Origin: Taishania pollutisoli
GTDB lineage: Bacteria > Bacteroidota > Bacteroidia > Flavobacteriales_D > Crocinitomicaceae
Direction of reading: 5' to 3'
Length of the DNA stretch: 64,000 nt
Assembly: GCF_014518315.1 (NCBI RefSeq)
Contig: NZ_JACVEL010000001.1
Location: 620,001 to 684,000, forward strand
In this document: piece after piece, positions 33,799-42,858 of the stretch
Layout of the letters: every line of letters begins with the position of its first letter
Position numbering within the stretch: position 1 is the stretch's first letter
The notes under the pieces: generated by a model
What the model was told of the DNA's origin: nothing
Databases searched by the model: none
What the model saw: the letters and a program-made list of their open reading frames with translations, nothing else
Program-made: the position numbers and the translations under genes

Positions 33799-34794
33799 AT
33801 GACTGAAAGCATTGAAAAGTTTGAACAGGATCGTCAAAATCTATTGTTATTTATCTGGAAAAACAGAAAAGTAATCATCCTTGTATCTGCTGTCGGGTTT
33901 ATCGTTTCATTAATTATTTCACTGTTAATGACACCCATTTTCCGTTCCACTGCAATTGTTTTCCCCACGGCAACCAGTACGGTTTCGTTCTCTGAACAAC
34001 GAAATGCAAAAGCATCTTCGATGGACTTCGGAGAGGAAGAGCAGGCAGAACAAATGGTTCAAATCCTTCAGTCTTCCAGTATCCGGGATGAAATCGTCCA
34101 CCAATTTGATTTGTACAAACACTATGAAATCAGTCCGGATGATGTGAACAAGCAGTACAAGCTTGTAAAGGAATTCAACAGCAACTTTAATTTCGCACGT
34201 ACCCGCTACGGTTCCATTCAAATTGACGTATTGGACAAAGATCCGGTAAAAGCTGCAGCAATGGCCAACAAAGTCGTTGATCTGATTGATACGATGAAAA
34301 ATGAAATGATCGCCCAGCGTACCGCCGAGGCGTTTAAAGTTGCACAACGGAAGCGCGACATGCTTCAGGAAGATCTCAATAAAATTAGCGTGCAAATCGA
34401 CAGTCTCGCTAAGTTGGGAGTCATGAATATTGATGCCCGCGCCGGATTGTACCAGGCATTTGTTGATTCAAAAAGCCCTGCTGAAAAGGCCGAAATTAAA
34501 GAGAAATTGCTTGTCAATGAGAAAGACGGGCCATTTTATGATGAATTAGAGCACATCCGAAGAGAAAAAATCACTGCATTTGAGTTGTTCATGGCAATAT
34601 ATGAACAAACGGAATCGGATGCCAACGCAAAACTGAACCACAAATTTATTGTAGAAAGAGCGGTTGTTGCCGATAAAAAGGATAAGCCGAAACGAATGGT
34701 TGTTGTTCTTTTGGGGACAATGGGAACATTTCTTTTTATTGTCTTCGCATTATTGATTCGTGAAAAAATTGGTGAATTAAAGCGAATCGCTTGA
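33799..34794 (+). CDS. Wzz/chain-length determinant family protein
   Basis: The 331-residue protein has a short cytoplasmic N-terminus, a first membrane helix (about 27-48), a periplasmic part rich in coiled coil (about 175-270) and a second helix (about 300-320), the polysaccharide co-polymerase layout. It lacks the C-terminal BY-kinase domain, so it is a PCP-1-like protein that sets polymer length. Its stop overlaps the start of the O-antigen ligase/polymerase gene by one base (TGATG), so the two are translationally coupled. A near-consensus box TAAATTCG precedes it. No glycan synthesis genes are adjacent. Confidence 0.85.
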   Translation: MTESIEKFEQDRQNLLLFIWKNRKVIILVSAVGFIVSLIISLLMTPIFRSTAIVFPTATSTVSFSEQRNAKASSMDFGEEEQAEQMVQILQSSSIRDEIVHQFDLYKHYEISPDDVNKQYKLVKEFNSNFNFARTRYGSIQIDVLDKDPVKAAAMANKVVDLIDTMKNEMIAQRTAEAFKVAQRKRDMLQEDLNKISVQIDSLAKLGVMNIDARAGLYQAFVDSKSPAEKAEIKEKLLVNEKDGPFYDELEHIRREKITAFELFMAIYEQTESDANAKLNHKFIVERAVVADKKDKPKRMVVVLLGTMGTFLFIVFALLIREKIGELKRIA

Positions 34795-36248
34795 TGCAAT
34801 TTATTCGTCAAAATAGCTGGATTTTATTCTGGAGTACCTGTTACCTGGTTATTGCCGCTTATTTGATGTGGAACAAACAGGAATTCTTAACACTGTTTCC
34901 GGTCGGGTTGATTGCCATATTCGCAGCAATCTTTTACTCCCGCATCGCTTTTTTATCCATCGCTTTTCTGACGCCGCTTTCCGTCAATATCGAAAGTTAC
35001 ACGGACAGTTTCGGATTGTTTATCCCGACAGAGCCGTTACTCTTCGGCTTATTGTTACTTTTCTGCATTCAACAATTGTACAGGGGAAGTATTCCGTCCA
35101 CTGTCTGGAAATCTCCGATTATCTGGACCGTTTGCCTGTACCTTTTCTGGATGCTGATCAGTTCCATCCTGAGTACCATGCCGGTAACATCGTTTAAGTT
35201 CTTACTGGCACACCTGTGGTTAATGATTCCGATGTTATTTCTGGGGCCTGTTTTTTTCGCATCCGAACGGAACAGAATCTTGTTTATTTGGTTGTTTTGT
35301 ATCGGGATGATCATTTCCATTTGCTATACCCTGGTGATCCACGCGCAGTACCGATTCGGTGAACAGGAAGGGCACTGGGTGATGTGGCCGTTTTTCAAAG
35401 ATCACACCATTTACGGAGCCATTGTCGCATTGATTACGCCGCTGGTAGTCGGGTTGTATTTTTATAAGAAGCATACGGCATTGGTTCAGGCTATTTTGCT
35501 CAGCATGATTTTCATTACACTGATCGGGTTGTATTTTTCATATACCCGAGCCGCCTGGTTGAGTATTGTTGCTGCATTCGGTGTGTTCTTATTGATCCAT
35601 TTCAAGATTAAATTTCAATGGATTGTGACAACCTTACTGATAACCGGAGGAATTTTATGGGTCAGCTGGACACAGATTACGCAGTACCTGGAACGGAACA
35701 AGCAGGAACACACAACGGAAAACTTCGGAGAGCGTCTGCAATCGGCAACCAATGTTACAACGGATGCTTCCAACCTGGAACGCCTCAATCGCTGGCAATG
35801 TGCACTGGATATGTTTGCTGAAAAACCAGTCACAGGATTTGGTCCGGGAACGTATGCATTTGAATATGCACGCTTTCAGCGGCCTGAAAACCTGACCGTC
35901 ATTTCTACTAATTTCGGAGATTTGGGAAATGCACACAGCGAGTACCTGGGTTCACTTGCTGAAATGGGGGTTTTCGGATTACTGACCTTCCTGGGCGTCG
36001 TTGCCGCTATTTTTTATCAATCCATCACCCTATATGTAAAATGGCCGGCAGAAGATCGCAAAAACCGGGTGTTGATCATGAGTATGATTTTGTCTCTGAC
36101 GACTTATTTTGTCCATGCATTTCTGAACAATTACTTAGATACCGACAAAGCTTGTGTTCCGATCTGGGGAATGTGTGCCATCTTCATTGCCCTGGAAGCA
36201 GAATTAAAGCGCAAGCAACAAATACCACAACAATCCGAACCAAATTAA
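34794..36248 (+). CDS. O-antigen ligase/polymerase (Wzy/WaaL) family membrane protein
   Basis: The 484-residue protein has about 11-12 membrane helices and one large periplasmic loop (about 285-370). The Wzy_C signature is visible: LIGLYFSYTRAAWLS followed after the loop by KPVTGFGPGTYAFEY and NAHSEYLGSLAEMG. Family members either polymerise repeat units or ligate O-antigen to lipid A core; the adjacent Wzz favours a polymerase. The start ATG at 34794 overlaps the wzz stop. The stop codon overlaps that of the convergent batD by 4 bp, leaving no room for a terminator. Confidence 0.88.
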   Translation: MQFIRQNSWILFWSTCYLVIAAYLMWNKQEFLTLFPVGLIAIFAAIFYSRIAFLSIAFLTPLSVNIESYTDSFGLFIPTEPLLFGLLLLFCIQQLYRGSIPSTVWKSPIIWTVCLYLFWMLISSILSTMPVTSFKFLLAHLWLMIPMLFLGPVFFASERNRILFIWLFCIGMIISICYTLVIHAQYRFGEQEGHWVMWPFFKDHTIYGAIVALITPLVVGLYFYKKHTALVQAILLSMIFITLIGLYFSYTRAAWLSIVAAFGVFLLIHFKIKFQWIVTTLLITGGILWVSWTQITQYLERNKQEHTTENFGERLQSATNVTTDASNLERLNRWQCALDMFAEKPVTGFGPGTYAFEYARFQRPENLTVISTNFGDLGNAHSEYLGSLAEMGVFGLLTFLGVVAAIFYQSITLYVKWPAEDRKNRVLIMSMILSLTTYFVHAFLNNYLDTDKACVPIWGMCAIFIALEAELKRKQQIPQQSEPN

Positions 36249-37945
36249 CCGATCAACTGCTCTGTTTGTTTGAGAATTATTTCCTGTTCATCTTCTGAAT
36301 CAGCAACTCCGAAACGTGCGTAGTCACATTTCTCCAGCAACTTTTGAATCACGGGAACCGATGCATGCTGCTGTATTTTTAGTTCTTCCAGCATTTCACT
36401 TCTTCCCATCCCTGTATCTGCGGGTAATTTGAGTTTGACGGCCATAATAACAACCAGTGCTTTTTCAATCGAACTATAAAACTTATCAGCTTGTTTTTCC
36501 CGCAGGTAGAAAGAAGCCTGGCTGATTAATTCCCTGGCCTCACTGACAGCTACGGGCTTTTCAATGCTTTTTTGTTTCTGTGAAACAGGTTGCTCCTCTT
36601 TTCCTTTTTTAGGTTTTAACATCAAAAACAGTACTATTCCAGCGAGTAACAGCAATCCTCCTGCTCCGTACCACATCCAGCTGTTTTCACCGGAGAAAAA
36701 TCGGCGTTGCGACGGATCATTCAAATTTTTCTGGTCCGCATTCCGGTTCGTCAGCGCCATTGAATCCGTATCATTCTGCAATTCAAACGCAGGGTCTCCC
36801 GTAACAGAGACCGTAATCGCTTTGGGAGCAGATACAGAAACATATTTTTCTTCTTTCGGATTGAAATATGCAATTTTTACCGGTTTGATCGTTTGATCTC
36901 CTTCTTTGGTCACCTGTATGTGATAGGTATACGTCACTTTTCCCACCGCTCCCTGGGAATTAAAAATATAGTCTTCTTTTACTTCCGCGTCTCCATAGGT
37001 ATTCATTCCCTTTGGCAACGGCAGAACAGGGGTTTCGATTGCATGCAGGTTTCCTGTTCCCGAAACAATGACCTCCACCTGGATGATGTCCCCTTGTTTC
37101 ATTTTTTTAGCTCCGCAATTCTGCTCAACGGAAAACTCTCCTACTGCCCCGATAAACTCTGAAGGAGAATTAGCCGGTAACGGGATGACTTCAACTACCG
37201 GAACAGAGGAAACGACATTGTAATCCTGTGTTCCGAAAGGCAAATAGATTTCAAAGGGCTGGATATTGAGTGTTCCGCTTCCTACTGGAAACAATACTTT
37301 CTTTTCAAATGCAAACGATTCGTAATTTTTTCGTTTGATGGATACATTTTCCCACATTTCCGTTTGCTGCAACGGATATACGTCACTTACTCCCTCTACT
37401 GAAAACGGCCTTCTCAATACCGGTCTTCCATACGTCCGTTCACGTGCATATACCCTTCCCAGCATCACCAACGGTTCTCCCTCGTAAATTTTAGTCGCAG
37501 AAACTTCAATGGTTCCGAAGGCCGGCTGACGCAATTGTTGCCTGGAAATATCTTCTCCGGTTCCTTGTGTCGGGCTGCTGACAACGTTCACTTTGACAGA
37601 ATTGGATGTATACGTTTTATTTCCTGCCTTCACATAAAACGGTCCTATTTTATATTTGCCTACCTTGTTAAACGTTCCTGTAAACACGACAACGTGCTCC
37701 TGCACCATTTTCCCTGTATTGACGTCTTGCACATAACGGGAAAGGGATTGAATTCCATATCCCTTCACAAAATTAGAGGGCCAGTTCTCCACAATGTCCC
37801 CTTCGACATTTGAATTAATCGTAATGGCCAATGGTTGGTTGATTCCTACTTCTTCGGGCTCAACCGTTAACTGTACTCTCCCCTTCTGGTTGAACGCCCA
37901 AAAGGAAAGAATACAAAACCAACTATGTACTATAACTGCTTTCAT
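36245..37945 (-). CDS. batD: BatD (oxygen-tolerance) family protein
   Basis: From the ATG at 37945 the product is 566 residues: signal peptide (about 1-20), two or three Ig-like beta domains (VEPEEVGINQPLAITINSN; VSATKIYEGEPLVMLGRVY; FSVEQNCGAKKMKQGDIIQ), one membrane helix (about 425-445, MWYGAGGLLLLAGIVLFLML) and a cytoplasmic helical tail. It is the last gene of the Bat operon, starting in a TGATG overlap with batC. Bat proteins form a membrane complex with the VWA proteins; the function is linked to stress tolerance in Bacteroides and motility or envelope integrity elsewhere. It converges on the wzy-like gene with 4 bp shared. Confidence 0.9.
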   Translation of the reverse strand: MKAVIVHSWFCILSFWAFNQKGRVQLTVEPEEVGINQPLAITINSNVEGDIVENWPSNFVKGYGIQSLSRYVQDVNTGKMVQEHVVVFTGTFNKVGKYKIGPFYVKAGNKTYTSNSVKVNVVSSPTQGTGEDISRQQLRQPAFGTIEVSATKIYEGEPLVMLGRVYARERTYGRPVLRRPFSVEGVSDVYPLQQTEMWENVSIKRKNYESFAFEKKVLFPVGSGTLNIQPFEIYLPFGTQDYNVVSSVPVVEVIPLPANSPSEFIGAVGEFSVEQNCGAKKMKQGDIIQVEVIVSGTGNLHAIETPVLPLPKGMNTYGDAEVKEDYIFNSQGAVGKVTYTYHIQVTKEGDQTIKPVKIAYFNPKEEKYVSVSAPKAITVSVTGDPAFELQNDTDSMALTNRNADQKNLNDPSQRRFFSGENSWMWYGAGGLLLLAGIVLFLMLKPKKGKEEQPVSQKQKSIEKPVAVSEARELISQASFYLREKQADKFYSSIEKALVVIMAVKLKLPADTGMGRSEMLEELKIQQHASVPVIQKLLEKCDYARFGVADSEDEQEIILKQTEQLIG

Positions 37946-38703
37946 CACCAATCTTTCCCTGATTTAGAAAATCCGCCGGAATTATTATTCCCTCCCATTC
38001 TACGCTTGGTCGCGGATTCTTGTTTCATTAATTCGTCCAATTTTTTCTCTACCGCCTTGTCCTGAAGTTTTGATCCTCCGCCCGGGCTCTTTTGTTGTTG
38101 ATTTCCTCCCTGACTACCTTGCTGATTCTGTTGATTTTGCTGTCCGTTCTGTCCTTGATTCTGATTTTGCTGCTGTTGATTTCCCTGGTTATTTTTATTT
38201 TGTTGATTCTGCTGATTTTGCTGATTCTGTTGTTGTTCTTTCTGATCCTGAGACTGATTTTTATTTTGTTGCTCCTGCTGTTCTTTCTTCAGGCGCATGG
38301 CTTCTGATAAATTATGTCGTGTTTTGTCATTGGAAGCATTGTTTCTAAGGGATTGTTTGTATGCTTCAATTGCTTCGTCATACTTTTTTTGTTGCATCAG
38401 ACTATTTCCCAGGTTGTGGTACGCTTTTGCTTTTTCTGCCGGTACTTTTTCCGCAGAAGCCTGCTGCCGGTAAATCTTCTCTGCATCTTTGTATTGCAGG
38501 TTCTTATAAGCTGATTGTCCCATTTCCTTTGACAGGTCGACTCCTTCCGGTGCTTTTTCCTGTGCAGACCGGTAATATTTCAGCGCTTTGCCGTATTCTT
38601 GTTTTTGATACGCATCTCTTGCCACAGCCAATGAATCTCTCCATTCCTGTGCAAACCCTGCAAAAGAGCTGATTAGAAACACTATATATACAACGTACTT
38701 CAT
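37945..38703 (-). CDS. batC: BatC TPR protein with Q/N-rich linker
   Basis: The 252-residue protein has a signal peptide (1-18), three to four TPR motifs (about 22-138) and then a 65-residue tract made almost only of Gln and Asn (about 145-210) before a charged end. TPR domains hold the Bat complex together. The Q/N tract is prion-like in composition and longer than is usual in my recollection of BatC. It overlaps batB upstream by 4 bp (ATGA) and batD downstream by 1 bp. Confidence 0.9.
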   Translation of the reverse strand: MKYVVYIVFLISSFAGFAQEWRDSLAVARDAYQKQEYGKALKYYRSAQEKAPEGVDLSKEMGQSAYKNLQYKDAEKIYRQQASAEKVPAEKAKAYHNLGNSLMQQKKYDEAIEAYKQSLRNNASNDKTRHNLSEAMRLKKEQQEQQNKNQSQDQKEQQQNQQNQQNQQNKNNQGNQQQQNQNQGQNGQQNQQNQQGSQGGNQQQKSPGGGSKLQDKAVEKKLDELMKQESATKRRMGGNNNSGGFSKSGKDW

Positions 38704-39839
38704 CTGTTTGATCGACTCTTATTTACATACATTCCTGACCATATCAAATATCCTGCAAAACACACCAGTGCAATTGCCAACGGAATCTGATACCGCTGTT
38801 CTTCTACTTCAAAATCCATTGACTCGGTCTTTACCCGTTTCATGTGTGTAATTTCTTTCAACATTTTACGCAAATCCGGGTAAGCATCTTCTGTTACAAC
38901 AGCCAATCCGCCTCCTTTTTCCGCAATTCGTTCAATGAACTGCGGATTTAATTTGGAATGAACGGTTGTTCCAAGCGCGTTCCTTTTGTATCCTTTTTCC
39001 GGCATTTCAGGATCAACCGGAACCAAACCTCCTTTTCGCGTTCCGATACCCAATACTGCCAGCTGAATGCCTTCTTCTTTGTATTTCGCCAGGATATCCG
39101 AAGGGTCTTCATCGTGGTTTTCTCCATCCGTAACCAGGATAACCGCTTTGCTCATTTTCTTGTTGTCTGAAAAAATGGAGTACGCATTTTCCAACGCGCT
39201 TCTGATATTTGTACCCTGGCTGGAGATCATATTGGTTTCAATGTCATTGACATACATTTTGGCGGCATAGTAATCCAATGTCAATGGCAGCTGTGTATAC
39301 GCATCGCTTGCAAAAATGGAAATCCCGATACGTTCTCCTCCCAGCTTATTGATGAGTTCACTGATCGCCCGCTTAGCAATTCCCAGTCTGGAGATAGCCG
39401 GATCCACATCTTTTGTATTCATCGAATTCGATACATCCAGGCAAATGACCAATTCCATACTTTGCACCGTTCCAGCCACTTTTTTCTTTCCGAATGCAGG
39501 TTGCGCCATGGCAATGATTAAAAAGACCAGTGCATTGCGAAAGAGCAGGTAACTGATAAATGCTTTTTTAGTCCCAACCGGCTTAAAAACAGTAGAACGA
39601 ATCTTTTCCCCCGCACTCAGGTATATTTTTTCATTGCGATAGGCATTGTACAGGAAGATTCCCGCAATTATCACTACCATCCATAGCCAGTATAGCTGTT
39701 GCGGTTCCTGAAACGAGAAAAAAGTACCTTTTCCTGAATAAAGGAAGTTTCCTGACTTCACAAACACCACGAATACAGCCCAAAAGATCAGCTCCCACAC
39801 GATTACGAGTGATGCCAGGCGTTTCAGTTGATATGTCAT
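38700..39839 (-). CDS. batB: BatB VWA-domain membrane protein
   Basis: With the ATG at 39839 (chosen because AGGA lies a few bases upstream; an ATG at 39857 is the alternative) the product is 379 residues. Membrane helices at about 10-30, 50-66 and 95-115 precede the VWA domain (about 125-310: DVSNSM MIDAS, ...ISSQGTNIRSAL, LVTDGENHDEDPS). A final helix is near the C-terminus (PLAIALVCFAGYLIWSG). It pairs with BatA in the Bat complex. The 5' end lies near the end of batA and the 3' end overlaps batC by 4 bp. Confidence 0.9.
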   Translation of the reverse strand: MTYQLKRLASLVIVWELIFWAVFVVFVKSGNFLYSGKGTFFSFQEPQQLYWLWMVVIIAGIFLYNAYRNEKIYLSAGEKIRSTVFKPVGTKKAFISYLLFRNALVFLIIAMAQPAFGKKKVAGTVQSMELVICLDVSNSMNTKDVDPAISRLGIAKRAISELINKLGGERIGISIFASDAYTQLPLTLDYYAAKMYVNDIETNMISSQGTNIRSALENAYSIFSDNKKMSKAVILVTDGENHDEDPSDILAKYKEEGIQLAVLGIGTRKGGLVPVDPEMPEKGYKRNALGTTVHSKLNPQFIERIAEKGGGLAVVTEDAYPDLRKMLKEITHMKRVKTESMDFEVEEQRYQIPLAIALVCFAGYLIWSGMYVNKSRSNR

Positions 39840-39849
39840 TGCTTCCTGC

Positions 39850-40884
39850 TTAATCATTTTGTCTGAATAAAAAACGTGGAATACCCCATCCGAGAACAAC
39901 CAGAATTAATGCTGCATTTAAAAATGACTGTGGCATTGCCGGTGGTTCCGATTGAAAATGACGGTCAATGATTTTCCGTTTTTCCATTTTTTCAATTTCA
40001 TCGTAGATTCCGCGCAGGCTTTTTTCATCTGTGGCACGAAAATATTTTCCGTCTGTTTTTACCGCAATTCGCTGCAGCGTATTTTCATCCAAATCCGATT
40101 CTACCGGTTGTTGAATCACTCCAAACGGTGTATTGATGGTCATTACTCCACCCGATTCTGCTCCCACTCCAATCGTATACACCCGCACATTTTTTGCTTT
40201 TGCCAGATCGGCAGCTTCTTCCGGTGAAATGTCCCCCATGTTGTTGCTTCCGTCTGTTAGCAGAATAATCACTTTTGATGGAATACTGTCATTTCTCAAA
40301 CGGGTTACCGCTGTGCCCAGACCCACACCAATCGCTGTTCCTCCTTCAATATTAGCATAACAGTCCAGCGCGTCAATTTGTTTTTTCAGCACATCGTAAT
40401 CGGTTGTTGCCGGACAAGCGGTATAAGCCTCCCCTGCATAAGCGACCAACCCGATGCGGTCTCCTTTTCGCCCATCAACAAATTCTTTTGCTACTTTTTT
40501 GGCAACTTCAATGCGGTTGGGTTGAAAATCCATTTCCAGCATAGATCCGGAAATATCAATGGTCAGGATAATGTCAATCCCGTTTTTATAATCGTGATTA
40601 TTGTCTACATGATCATTCCAGTTGTATGGTTTGGACATGGCAAGAATCAGCAGCATCAGTACAATTCCTGCATTGACGATCAATACTTTTCGAATGACAT
40701 GAATGAATCGCGAACCGTATTTCTTCTGAGTGGTAACTGTACCCGTGTATTTCCATTCTCCCGGCTTCCTCACTTCCGACCGCCACAGAAACCAGAGTAA
40801 AAACGGCACGAGCAGCAACAGCCACAACCAGTGCGGAGCAAAGAACTCAAATTCCCAAAACCGTATATTTAAAATTCCACTCAC
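39850..40884 (-). CDS. batA: BatA VWA-domain membrane protein
   Basis: The 344-residue protein starts with GTG (no ATG ahead of the first helix). Helices at about 17-30 and 66-84 are followed by a VWA domain (about 105-300) with the complete MIDAS DISGSM, CYANIEGGTAIGVGLG and LLTDGSNNMG, and a C-terminal helix (FLNAALILVVLGWGIP). VWA domains bind metal-dependent protein partners. It follows the DUF4381-like gene by 19 bp and precedes batB in the operon. Confidence 0.92.
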   Translation of the reverse strand: MSGILNIRFWEFEFFAPHWLWLLLLVPFLLWFLWRSEVRKPGEWKYTGTVTTQKKYGSRFIHVIRKVLIVNAGIVLMLLILAMSKPYNWNDHVDNNHDYKNGIDIILTIDISGSMLEMDFQPNRIEVAKKVAKEFVDGRKGDRIGLVAYAGEAYTACPATTDYDVLKKQIDALDCYANIEGGTAIGVGLGTAVTRLRNDSIPSKVIILLTDGSNNMGDISPEEAADLAKAKNVRVYTIGVGAESGGVMTINTPFGVIQQPVESDLDENTLQRIAVKTDGKYFRATDEKSLRGIYDEIEKMEKRKIIDRHFQSEPPAMPQSFLNAALILVVLGWGIPRFLFRQND

Positions 40885-40903
40885 TGTTTAGTCACACTTT
40901 ATT

Positions 40904-41938
40904 TCAACTTCTTCTTTCTTCACTCTCGATTTCCAACGGACTTGTTTCTGCTACAATTTGCTTTGCAAGCATGGAAATTTTCAAAATATTCAGTTCGTCA
41001 GTGGTTGAATTGGCAAATTTCACCATATCCGCCTGTCGCAGGATGGTCATAAATGTTTCAACCGTATCAGCCGGTAAACCTGTTTGAAGCAGTAATGCTT
41101 TTGTTTCAAATGTTGTCCGTTCCAATAAATTAAGACCGTATCGTCCGGATAAATACGAACGCATGATGTGGGACATTTCCGAGTAATGCTGTTTTAGTTT
41201 TCCTTCCTGCCACAACTTTTGCTTGTCCAACACATTGATTGCAAACAATGTCCTGTCTTTCAGCGACATCACCGTTTCCATTTTTACAGGTTGTTTGTTT
41301 TTTCGTTTGATATACCACCATACGGAGGCGGTAATAAGTACGATTCCTCCCGCTGTGATGTACCAATAGGTTTTCAACCATTGCAACCAGGTCAGCTCAT
41401 CCGGAACAGTTGCAAATCCTTCTTCGATGTCAAACAATTCATCCTGTACACCGATCGTCTCTGAAATGACTGTAAATGCTGTTTCGTTAAACAGAAAAGT
41501 AGAATCGTTGATGATGACCTTCTGGGGCGGTATTACAATCTTCCCCGTATCCCATGCAACAAGTGAATACGATCCGATCCATGTGATTTTGTTACCGGAA
41601 CGCTTTATCGTATCTTTAAATGCACTTTCTATTTCCAGTACAATCCTGTTCTCACTTACCCGGGAATCTTCTTTTTTACGCAATGCGGGAAATTCCTTTT
41701 CATACGGCTCAATTGAAATATCTGAATTCTCGGGAAGCTTTACCACCAATTTCAACACAACCGCTTCTCCCATCTTTACCCGGTCGTGATTCAGGTAAGC
41801 AGATAGCTCTTGTCCAAACGCAACGGAAGTACACACACAATAAACGCAAACAAACAGTCGATTTGCACGCAACACATTTCCCTCTTTTGCTCTGCACAGA
41901 GAAAAAACTGAACGGACTATGTGAATTGTTTTTGCCAT
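40904..41938 (-). CDS. BatD-like/DUF4381-like membrane protein of the Bat operon
   Basis: The 344-residue protein has a signal or anchor segment (about 24-42), an Ig-like beta domain (about 45-160, DRVKMGEAVVLKLVVKLP being like the BatD start), a central membrane helix (about 190-208, TAGGIVLITASVWWY) and a cytoplasmic helical domain (about 225-330). It looks like a short version of BatD with a DUF4381-type layout. Such a gene regularly sits between the DUF58 and batA genes in Bacteroidota. Its start codon follows the DUF58 stop directly (TAAATG). Confidence 0.75.
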   Translation of the reverse strand: MAKTIHIVRSVFSLCRAKEGNVLRANRLFVCVYCVCTSVAFGQELSAYLNHDRVKMGEAVVLKLVVKLPENSDISIEPYEKEFPALRKKEDSRVSENRIVLEIESAFKDTIKRSGNKITWIGSYSLVAWDTGKIVIPPQKVIINDSTFLFNETAFTVISETIGVQDELFDIEEGFATVPDELTWLQWLKTYWYITAGGIVLITASVWWYIKRKNKQPVKMETVMSLKDRTLFAINVLDKQKLWQEGKLKQHYSEMSHIMRSYLSGRYGLNLLERTTFETKALLLQTGLPADTVETFMTILRQADMVKFANSTTDELNILKISMLAKQIVAETSPLEIESEERRS

Positions 41939-42805
41939 TTACCTGCTCTTAAATAAATTCACCAGCGAAACAATGTGATTTTCACCGGTATTCAAAACAG
42001 CATAATCGATTCCGTTTCTGCTGAATTCTTTCAGGGTATGCTGCTTCTGTTCCAGGAAATTCGTTCTGAATTCGTCTCTGGTACGGGCATCGTTGGTATT
42101 CACCCAGGTTGTCTCACCTGTTTCGGCGTTATACAATTGTATGAATCCCATTTTAGGTAATTCATATTCAGAAGGATCCTCCAGTTTCAACGCGATCAGG
42201 TCGTGTTTTTTGCGTGTTACCTTCATTCCTTCAATGAAATTGTTTTCATCAATAAAATCGCTGATAACAAAACAGATGGTTCGTTTTTTCTGTGTATTTC
42301 TGAAAAACTTCAGTCCGTTGCTCAGGTTTGTTTTTTTGCTTTTCGGTTGCAGGGCAATAAATTCACGAAGGATGTACAAAATATGTTTCTTACCTTTTTG
42401 AGGGGCAATGTAACGTTCAACATCATCGCTTACAAAAACGGCGCCCACCTTGTCGTTATTTGACAAGGCAGAAAATGCCAGAACAGCCATTGTTTCAAGA
42501 ATGATATCGCGTTTTGATTTATCTGTCGAACCGAAATTTTCAGATCCGGAGACATCTACAATGAGCATGAGTGTCAGTTCCCGTTCTTCTTCGAATACTT
42601 TTACAAACGGGTCATTGAATCGCGCGGTAACATTCCAGTCAATTGTACGGACCTCATCTCCCACCTGGTAGTTGCGTACTTCAGAAAACGCCATACCTCT
42701 TCCCTTGAAGGCAGAATGATATTCTCCCGAGAAGATGTGCTTGGTCAGTCCTTTTGCCTTGATTTCCAAGCGGTGTATTTTCTGTAACAACTCTTTGGTT
42801 TCCAT
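41939..42805 (-). CDS. DUF58 domain-containing protein
   Basis: The 288-residue soluble protein carries the DUF58 signature (GRGMAFSEVRNYQVGDEVRTIDW) followed by a VWA-like fold (MLIVDVSGSENFG as a partial MIDAS, VISDFIDENNF). The role is unknown but it always accompanies MoxR ATPases, probably as an adaptor that couples ATPase action to the membrane VWA complex. It is 53 bp after moxR and directly abuts the BatD-like gene. Confidence 0.92.
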   Translation of the reverse strand: METKELLQKIHRLEIKAKGLTKHIFSGEYHSAFKGRGMAFSEVRNYQVGDEVRTIDWNVTARFNDPFVKVFEEERELTLMLIVDVSGSENFGSTDKSKRDIILETMAVLAFSALSNNDKVGAVFVSDDVERYIAPQKGKKHILYILREFIALQPKSKKTNLSNGLKFFRNTQKKRTICFVISDFIDENNFIEGMKVTRKKHDLIALKLEDPSEYELPKMGFIQLYNAETGETTWVNTNDARTRDEFRTNFLEQKQHTLKEFSRNGIDYAVLNTGENHIVSLVNLFKSR

Positions 42806-42858
42806 TTTACTTCCTGTAAAGTGAATCGCGATTTTTCCTGCTGTATGTTCCTGGTTCC

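Noticed and set aside
38092-38307. Rightward leucine-rich frame opposite the BatC Q/N tract
   Set aside because: It is the antisense reading of Gln/Asn codons, which yields artificial Leu/Ile runs.
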